From the NCBI GenBank assembly GCA_036877525.1, contig JAZGTH010000068.1, positions 862,501-926,500 on the forward strand: 64,000 bases of DNA, given 5' to 3'. The notes under the pieces are model-generated. The model was not told where the DNA came from and made no database searches. It saw only the letters and a list, made by a program, of their open reading frames with translations. The stretch comes from Chromobotia macracanthus. Taxonomy: Eukaryota > Chordata > Actinopteri > Cypriniformes > Botiidae. Of the stretch, positions 56,524-64,000 are shown piece by piece; position 1 is the first letter of the stretch, and each line of letters opens with the position of its first letter. Made by a program: the position numbers and the translations under genes.

Positions 56524-58560
56524 GTAAGTAAACTGTGTAGTTGTTTAAAAAACTTTCTAAGCATTCTTCTACCATACTGCATTCTGGTCATGACCTGTTC
56601 ATGATTTTGTTCCCTTTGAATATCTTATAAAATGTTCTTATTGGTATTTAATATTGACTTTAAATTGTTTTAAAAGATCTGACCATGGTTATTAATTTAC
56701 TGTAGCATTCAAACCACTGCATTTTTTAGTGTGACGAAATCACAAATATTTTTTCTTTATCATCTTGAGTTGTGGTTAGAGTTCAACTGTGTGCCACATA
56801 TGCAAATGTAAATGTTTTGGCTTCTCTGGGTGACCTGTGTTATTTGCTGTTGTTATTATTTTCATAATCCAATTGCCGTTTTGTATTTTCTGAAATGCAC
56901 ATGCTGGAACTTTTAAATACTTCTCCCTGGGATTTCATGTAATTGTCACCAAACTTGGTGAACATCATGCCAAGGATCTCATATCTTCTGCATGCATTGT
57001 GTTTTTTTATATCAAACTTGAGCAGTATGATTGGTCATTGTGGGTGATCAGATGGTTGGGGCTAGGGCTGTGCAGAGACCTTTGGAGGGGCAGGTGCTCA
57101 AAGTATAAAAGGGGCATGTGGAACAAGGCTTTAAATAGGGCTGCACTGCATTCTTTCCACATCCACGGCATCAGCGTGCATCTTCTCAGAGGCTGGTGGG
57201 CCTGTGAGCGGGACACAGAGCTTACTTCTCCCTGACAATGCAGGCATACTTGCTTAATGTGGCTTACAATTCATAACAAACCTAATTAATAAATGTACTA
57301 TGTACAGAAGAGCCCAGAATATGAATGCAAAGTGTTAAATGGCATGTTAAGCATTTCAAAATGTCTGATGTTCCTTTTCATATCAAAAGACTGAGAACGG
57401 AGGAGAAAATAGTGATGTTACATAACTGTCTATATTGATGTAGTCTTTGCTGCTTTATATTTCTTTTATTTATTTTTATTTAATGCATAGACTATTTATT
57501 TTGTTTGCGTTCTTACATTAATAATCATCACTTTTGCCAGTGTCAAGCAGATCTGTGCGCTTATATTGTAAAAGCTCATTATTATGGTTTAGTATTTCTC
57601 TGTAATGTAGAGCAATGTTATAAATGCTTCTTATATCATTCTTTTTCATCCCTGAAACTTAAACCATTATCGAATACCCCCTTCCCCAGTTCATATTTAA
57701 GTAATTAAATTAATATGTGCGACTAGTCAACTAATGGCTTAAATGTCAACCTCTGTGTCAGTGTCCATACCTAAGAGAGTTAAGCACACACACTAAATAC
57801 AGGAGAAGCCCACATAGCTGCTTTCTAAAGTTGGCGCAAATATGCATGTATTTGTGCAACAAGCACATGATCAGAAAGGGTTTTCAGTGCTGCCGGGAAC
57901 ACCGTTACCCCTATGCGTTCTTCCCTGAAACTACGTCAGGTGAACAAAAATGTTTTATAAGTTATATAATGCCTCTGTCATTTAAAAAGCAACAATATAT
58001 GCTACATAATAACTCAATAGAGCTTTAGACACTAAAATCAGGATACATTGTTTGCAAAAAGGTGATTGGTAATATCACATACCGAGCTATTAAGCAACCC
58101 GTAATTACATTGAGGGAAATTTCTTCACCGTGACAGCCCTAACGTGGCCCCTGTATTGTGATCTGAGGTGATCTGAGACTATAGATTTTAAAAACACATT
58201 GAAGATATATTAGCTGATTAAACAATTGTGTGACCATGATGTAAAGATTTCTAAAATTGTTTGGAACTGGCTCACTGTGACTGACCTGCTGAAGTTCTGC
58301 AGCTGCTGCCAAGGCTAAGTGCTACAAGAAAATATGGGGGAAAGAATGACGGTGATCATGACAAGGGTAAGAGTGAGACAGAAAAATCTATATAGACAGA
58401 GGTGTGTGTGTGTGTGTTTCTTTGCTTGTGTGTCTACAGTATGCAGTATTGTGATCTTGACTGATGACAGCAGCGAAGTTTGGTTTCCACAAACATCAGT
58501 TTTGAGAAGGAACGTTCCACAGTTGCTGTGGACACTGGAAGTGAGCTCTATATCTTCAGC
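56524..58560. other. Start of selenom intron 4
   Basis: No exon is recognised. At 56880-57000 a segment resembles 60590-60700 (TTTTAAATACT, ATTTCATGT, CACCAAACTTGGTGA). A (GT)n run is at 58402-58417. The frame at 56999-57235 has no domain. Confidence 0.5.
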
Positions 58561-58563
58561 AGC

Positions 58564-59447
58564 TCATTCATGTTGGGGAAAACTAGATTGCATTGTTTTC
58601 CTTGACCACTGAAAGAATAAATGACACTTTGACTGGCGGTGGGCATGAGTATGAAATATGGGAAAGACCTTCAGTTCTGTCAGTAATTTGTCTTCCTCTT
58701 CAGTGTTATACAAATGGCAATGTAATACAACACTTTTTTCACAGCTTGGAGTGCTGCTGTTGGAATGCTTGCTGTTTTTAGCTTGTCCAGGGACCTCAGA
58801 TTGAGGATTCAGGTCCACTGATGCAGACTTCTCTGTAGCCTGTTTATAAATGTTCTTAAACTCTTCTTCTGTTATGCTGTAGGCCAACCTCTTTAAAACT
58901 CCATCAACAATGCTGTATGCTGCTGCCAGGTCCATGTCTTTCTGCTGCAATGCATCAGATGCTACTGCAGTCAACTGAAAGATTAGACAGGTGATCTCCA
59001 GACACAAGAACTCAAAATGTAAGGTTTTTAGAAGGATTATTGTGTCATCAGCTAATGGGTGACTGGGGTATCTTGCTGGGTCATTTCCTCAAGGAACTGC
59101 ATGACAGATGGGAGGAACTTCACCAGAGTTTTAAGTGTACTTTTTCTACAGCCCACCAAGTATCTGACAGATTCTTCAGCCTCAGTGGGCGCTGATCGTG
59201 GTGCTTCCTCTTCTGCATTTCAATAAATGCATAGTCAAGTATAGTCAATACTAGTCAAGTCAACTAGTTTGAAAAAGTTGACAGAACAGATGTTTGACTT
59301 TGCACTTTCTCCCGAAACCAGATTAAGGCAGTTTGCCTGACAGTGCACATACAAGGCCTTTGGATTTTGCCTTATGATTCTGTACTGCAGTTCCTTATTG
59401 TGCCCATTCATGTTTGCAGCCCTATCATAACCTTGCGTCACTATCAC
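58564..59447 (-). pseudogene. hAT-superfamily transposase remnant (ZMYM1/DUF4371-like)
   Basis: Minus strand: the 59447-59235 frame reads QGYDRAANMNGHNKELQYRI then NPKALYVHCQANCLNL, the hallmark of the DUF4371 hAT group (the catalytic Asp is in GYD). The 59007-58564 frame reads LEITCLIFQLTAVASDALQQ and KDMDLAAAYSIVDGVLKRL, the insertion region of the same protein. Between them is a broken segment. The dimerisation region at the C-terminus is absent. Confidence 0.8.
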
Positions 59448-59449
59448 AA

Positions 59450-60585
59450 GAGTAGAGCCATCACAAGATTTTCAAAAGTATCTCTGCTTGTTGAATGCAC
59501 ATTGCACACCTTAATGAATTGCTCCTTTATTTTAATATTGTGAACACATCTCACAACAAAGGGAACTGTTCAGTGTCTGCCACATCGTCGTTTCACCAAT
59601 AAGTATCGAAACGATTTTGCTCTCTTGAATTTCTTCTTAAATGACATGATTAATTTTATATTGACATTTTTTAATTTGGAGGGATATTATGGAGTTTACA
59701 GGCTATAGTGGTAGCCTGTAAACCATTAACAAATACCATTAAAAAGATCAGACCCCTCAAACTTTTTCTTTCAAACAGCATGAACGAAGTGAACATGCAC
59801 ATTTGTTTATGTTGCCTTTAAACGTTAGCCACAGCTAATGTTGACCTACTTCTACAGGCTACACAGCAATATAAACAACTGTGCCTGCTCTCTTCATGTC
59901 GTTCATGTAAAATAAAAATAAGAAGTAAACAAGCAACCACTCCCCTGAGAACCCCTGAAACTTACCGGCAGCAGCGAACAGTATAGGTAGTGCACTAAAT
60001 TACTAAGGGTGTCTGAGCGTGAGGGATCGTCCCAGATGAGGTTGTCAGGTGGAAGGTCATCATGTGGGTGATTTTATTTATGGCTAAATTATTATTCATT
60101 AATTTTACTAACAGTTAGATTGGGAAAGCCTTTACAAAAGGGCCTTTAATTACAAAAAATCACAAAAGGGCATTTTGGGCATCAAGGGGCAAAAGGGCAG
60201 GTGCTCAAGCAACCAAAGTGCAAGTGCCCACCATGCATTGTTTCCAGAGAGGCTCCATGTGGTGATGGTGCTGTTGTGCTTGGCACTGTCATCACTGCAT
60301 CACTACTATATTTTTTACCTGTCTTTCATTATGTCTTTTTGGCATGGAATGGCATATTCTGTTTATATAGTACCTGTCAATTATCTGGCAAAATCAGGGT
60401 CTTGGGGGGCTTAGGGTCTCAAAACTAGTGTCTTCTTCCTTGCAATTAACATTGTTTCTGATGGCAGGTAATTCTGATGCAGTAGATGCAGTTGTCCATG
60501 TACTCAGTCATCATTCTTTTCACTTTTTTCATTCAGAAATTCGAGTTAGGAAGGACATTTCTGAAAATGCCAATTTTAGCTCTGC
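59450..60585. other. Selenom intron 4, no recognised gene
   Basis: About 59500-59650 may be the N-terminal part of the hAT remnant, but no block is clear. The rest holds no exon or transposon protein I can identify. Confidence 0.4.
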
Positions 60586-60589
60586 CCAA

Positions 60590-61700
60590 CAGAAAGTCTG
60601 CCATTTGGGATTTCCTGAAAAGCACATACTGTGAACTTTTAAATACTCCTTCTAAGGATTTCATGTGGCACCAAACTTGGTGAGCATCGTGCAGTGGCCT
60701 GAGGACATTGATATGACTATTGTGAGTCACGGACATAGCGCCACCAACTGGCAACAGGAAGTGTGTCACTTAAAACAAACTACATTGTCAACTTACATTT
60801 AGCCAAGTCACTTCAGAATTTCAGAGAATTCAGAATAATGTAGAGACATGGCTGATATTAAGAACTAAAAGGGTTTATGATATCATATATTGTTGCCATG
60901 GCAATGCATCAAACTTTAAAACTACATTCAGGTGTATTTGAGGTGCTTAACATGCTTGAAATGACATGACACACACATTATAGTGGTTAGTCATCAGGTG
61001 TGGGCAAAAGCTTAGACATGCGCATGGTGAGGGGGCTCTGTAGTCACTTTTTGACTGCAGTGTGACAGGGTTAGTTTTGCTTATGGTCACCAGTCTTGAT
61101 ACAATTCTTATTGTATTGTTCTCAACAAGCCAGACAACCTTCAAAATGACATTCATTAGCTCTGCCAAACAGGAAGTCGGCCATTTTGGATTGTATCTGG
61201 GGTTTTTTTGTCAATTCCAGGCTCTGATTTTTTAATATTATGTCAAGACGTTGAAGATGCTAAATTGCAAAGGAATTTTTGATACCTTAAAGGGTGCTGC
61301 AATAAATGTATGACAAAAAATAGAAATAGGAAGTGTCTCATATCTTCTGTGGGCTCATGTCTTCTGTGGTCACAGTCATAGTGCCACCAACTGGCAAAAG
61401 GAAGTATTTCTCTTAAAACGTTTAAAAGAGTTTTTTTAATTTACTCAAGTCGCTTCCTACTCGGTCAAAAAAAAGAGACATTGAAAATGCTAAACTGTGG
61501 ATTGTTGACATCTTAAACAGTGTTGCCATGGTGAGGCAATCAATTTATGGTAATTATCGCATATTTTCAGTATGTTTGGTGTTGTGGGCTGATCACAATA
61601 ATGTGGATATTGTAAATCACAGTTATAGCACCACCACCTTGCAGAAGGCAGTGCCACTTAAAATGGATGTTAAATACAGCACTATGGAAAGGATTAAAGC
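60590..61700. repeat. Repeat family copies (same family as 18190-19500)
   Basis: Contains three similar modules, each with a ccaaacttggt- or ctgatcacaat-like part and a GCCACCAACTGGC- or GCACCACC-like part, near 60670-60760, 61370-61400 and 61580-61650. 60590-61250 is the reverse of 18190-19000, and 61490-61660 is direct to 19255-19500. No protein. Confidence 0.55.
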
Positions 61701-61789
61701 ATTCTCCATCAAAGATGTGTTTATACATGAATAAGTTTGCTTAAAATTTGTGTTAATACATCTTTTGTCCACTATCAAAGACTTAAATT

Positions 61790-62600
61790 AACTAAGCACA
61801 TACTACTCTAACATGCACAACACGCATACAGTTTAGCATAGGAAGAGGTTTAAGCAGAGTAAAGATTCAGCAGATCAACAGCCTAAACAAACCATCAGTT
61901 TTTAAATCCAACACACCACAGTAAAAGGGCTAATGATAAATAATGCATCAACTACTAAAACTATGATACTTGAGCTGATCTTTGTTGGATGTTGTATTGA
62001 TGAGAGAGAACCAGTTTGATGTACAGGGTTTTTGATGAATTGAAAGACAAGGCTGTAGCATGGTACAAGCTTTAGAGGTCTGCTGAAGATGTCTAGCTCA
62101 GCATCCTCATCCTGATAAAAGTCTAAAAAGGACTTAAAAACTAAGAAGATGGAACTGTAGAAGACAACCCGAAAGACGAGAGGCCAAGTTTTCACTGGTC
62201 TTTAAACTTTGAGCATGTTGCACCTTGAAGAGGTGTGTGATCCAATGAGTGGCTGTCCTCTCTGAGGGAAAGTTAACTCTTTGTCTTCCAATATCCTGTT
62301 TTGCATATGGAATTTGATCAGATGTCAGGGTGAAAACCTTCAGGAGTTTTATAACGTTAATATAAACCAAAGTTATCAAAATATAATAGACATGAATGTT
62401 CAGGAAATCATAAATGCAACTCATGGGTACCAAACATAGATGCATGTGATCATGATTAACTGAGTAATTCTAAAACATTCATTTAAATGTGCACAGATAT
62501 GAGTATAACATAAAACATCAAAGACATTGGAAATTGGATACATGTGTTTTTTTACATTATTATGCATTCTCAAGTGAACATATACACAAGTAAAAATGTG
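61790..62600. repeat. Long repeat, paired with 12990-13760
   Basis: Same order of shared blocks as listed for 12720-13760, including the internal TTGTCTTCCAA and TTTTGCATATGGAATTTGAT segments. It ends close to the start of the DIRS copy. No convincing frame. Confidence 0.55.
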
Positions 62601-62629
62601 CCGTGGCGCCATGCCCACCATGGGACTCG

Positions 62630-63770
62630 GTCATGTAGCTAGTGCTGCAGCGGTCCCATATGCATCAGGTTGAGCGGGGTGACCGAGACCATAGATGCCA
62701 TATGCCCCAGGAGCCTCTGAAAGAGTTTCAGTGGGACCGCTGTCTTGGGCCCTGAACGTGTTCAGGCAATGCAGCAGTGACTGCGCGGGCTCAACTGAGA
62801 GGCACGCCACCATAGCGACCGAGTCCAGCTCCACACCGAGAAAAGAGATGCTCTGTGTTGGGGAGAGCTTGCTCTTTTCCCAGTTGACACGAAACCCCAG
62901 GTGGCTGAGGTGCCGAAGCACCAGGTCCCTGTGTTCGCACAACTGCTCTCGAGAGTGGGCCAAAATGAGCCAGTCGTCGAGGTAGTTGAGGATGCGAATG
63001 CCCACCTCCCATAACGGGGCAAGGGCGGCCTCCGCGATCTTGGTAAAGACGCGGGGGGACAGGGACAGCCCAAAGGGGAGGACCTTGTACTGATATGCCC
63101 AACCCTCGACTGCGAACCTGAAGGAATGGCCTTTCTGCCTCATCCTCAGAGAAGAGCAGCCCACTCTCCAATGCACCAATCAACATCTGGTCCTCATCTG
63201 GAGCACCAAAAGTGACAGCGGGGCTGACCCGACAGGAGTCTCCACCATCACTCTGAGATCTCCCAAAGTGCTAACCAACTCTGTTGCCTTAGGCATGTAG
63301 CCAAAGCAACAGAATGGGTAACAGCAAAGGGGGAGGGGGGGGGCTCAATCTCCGAAGAGAGAGAGCTGTGACCGCAGTATCAAGATGGCCATGCTCTTAT
63401 AGTAGAGTAGAGCACAAGCTGACCACGAACACTGCGCCAGCATGCTTGCCCAGGCATGTGATGCAGCGATCATGGCCATCAAACGTTGACAGGAAGTGAC
63501 TGCATCCAGAAACACACGGACAGAAAACATCTTTAAAAAGTCACCCGTCATCCGTAGGAGCTCTCTTACAATGGAAATTCACTCTTTAGATACTCACCCT
63601 TTTATAACCAGGTCTGCCGAAGCGCAAAGCGGTCCGCCGCCGGAGCGAGCGAAAACCGCTGATTGCACCGTCACACGCAGCAGACACTGGGGAACTCCAA
63701 AGGCGATAGTCGAGTGAACACGAATAGTGCACACTCGACTCCGAAGCGAAATCTGAATGAAAGTGAGTTG
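62630..63770 (-). pseudogene. DIRS-type retrotransposon, copy C: gag joined to RT
   Basis: The minus-strand frame 63179-62631 (182 codons) contains QYKVLPFGLSLSPRVF, then LNYLDDWLILAHS (catalytic YLDD) and SISFLGVELDS, which fits DIRS RT. Upstream on that strand, SGLLFSEDEAE is the gag motif of copy A. The usual N-terminal RT blocks are missing, so a deletion near 63130 joins gag to RT. 63224-63770 is the 5' part shared with copy A. RNase H and recombinase are absent. Confidence 0.8.
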
Positions 63771-64000
63771 TATACATAATACATAATTTTAAAAACAAAG
63801 TGGACAGGGGGTGAGATTGTTCTCGAGAGCCATGTAGAATGCTATATGAAATCTGTAGTTTCTGCCAACAGCAAGGAGGTACGGCTGCCTTCCATCGCTT
63901 TGCTGGAGTTGTTGTTCGAGGCTGGTACAAGACTACAAAGAGGCAGAAAAAACAATAGATTCTACCAGCTGCATTTACATAATATAAATTTAGCAGAAGT
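63771..64000. other. Sequence beyond the DIRS copy
   Basis: The match to copy A stops near 63770. The remaining bases show no recognised feature and no selenom exon. Confidence 0.4.

Noticed and set aside
57880..57942. Exon-like block with TTTTCAG before and GTGAAC after, reading CCREHRYPYAFFPETTSG
   Set aside because: It does not match the expected selenom continuation, and its frame and phase after exon 4 do not fit. Kept as unassigned intronic sequence.
1..64000. CRISPR arrays, bacterial operons or defence systems
   Set aside because: The direct repeats seen (such as the 56-bp units) have no unique spacers, and the gene structure is eukaryotic.

Overview
This is a window of a vertebrate nuclear genome, almost certainly a teleost fish. 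Genes are split into short exons with GT-AG introns, the sequence is AT-rich, and most of it is decayed fish-type mobile DNA: DIRS, Ty3/gypsy, L2 and Rex1-like LINEs, Tc1, hAT, pogo-like and one tnp2/DUF4218-like transposase. An ostariophysan fish would fit, but that is a weak inference. There is no bacterial-style gene organisation, CRISPR array, or rRNA or tRNA gene that I can support.

Two host genes are supported, both on the plus strand. The first is the 3' part of inpp5j (phosphoinositide 5-phosphatase A): eight exons from 5772 to 22288 join in frame to a stop and give the last 416 residues (most of the catalytic domain, the SKICH domain and an acidic/serine-rich tail). Its earlier exons are not visible and should lie before base 1. 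The second is the 5' part of selenom (selenoprotein M): four exons at 52088-52186, 52879-52914, 53055-53089 and 56445-56523 join in frame. Exon 2 holds an in-frame TGA in a CGGU redox motif, read as selenocysteine. The final coding part and the SECIS element are not visible and should lie beyond 64000. The two genes are unrelated in biochemistry (membrane phosphoinositide signalling versus an ER thiol oxidoreductase); as I recall they are also neighbours in mammals.

Layout: 1-1450 DIRS copy; 1586-4795 gypsy remnant with LTRs; 5772-22288 inpp5j, whose introns carry gypsy, L2, LTR and DIRS fragments and several unnamed repeats; 22289-22880 its 3' UTR, which ends in a retroposon-like tail carrying the poly(A) signal; 23-34 kb LTR, LINE and Tc1 debris; 34.7-36.5 kb the tnp2/DUF4218-like transposase; 37.56-39.32 kb a gypsy solo LTR split by a second LTR-like element, each with its own target-site duplication; 40.1-42.3 kb an L2 LINE; 42.6-45 kb LTR-like DNA and a pogo-like transposase end; 45.1-47.8 kb a Rex1-like LINE beside a (TA)n tract; 48.3-51.3 kb a gypsy element with an L2 insertion; 52-56.5 kb selenom, whose last intron continues to the end of the window through a Tc1-type MITE, a hAT transposase remnant, repeats and another DIRS copy.

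I did not find a convincing new functional system. The more unusual items are the nested LTRs, several repeat families shared between distant parts of the window (including one in introns of both genes), a perfect 17-bp inverted repeat beside the (TA)n tract, an imperfect 24-bp hairpin upstream of selenom, and a TATA-box/110-codon ORF at 24.2 kb that I cannot assign.
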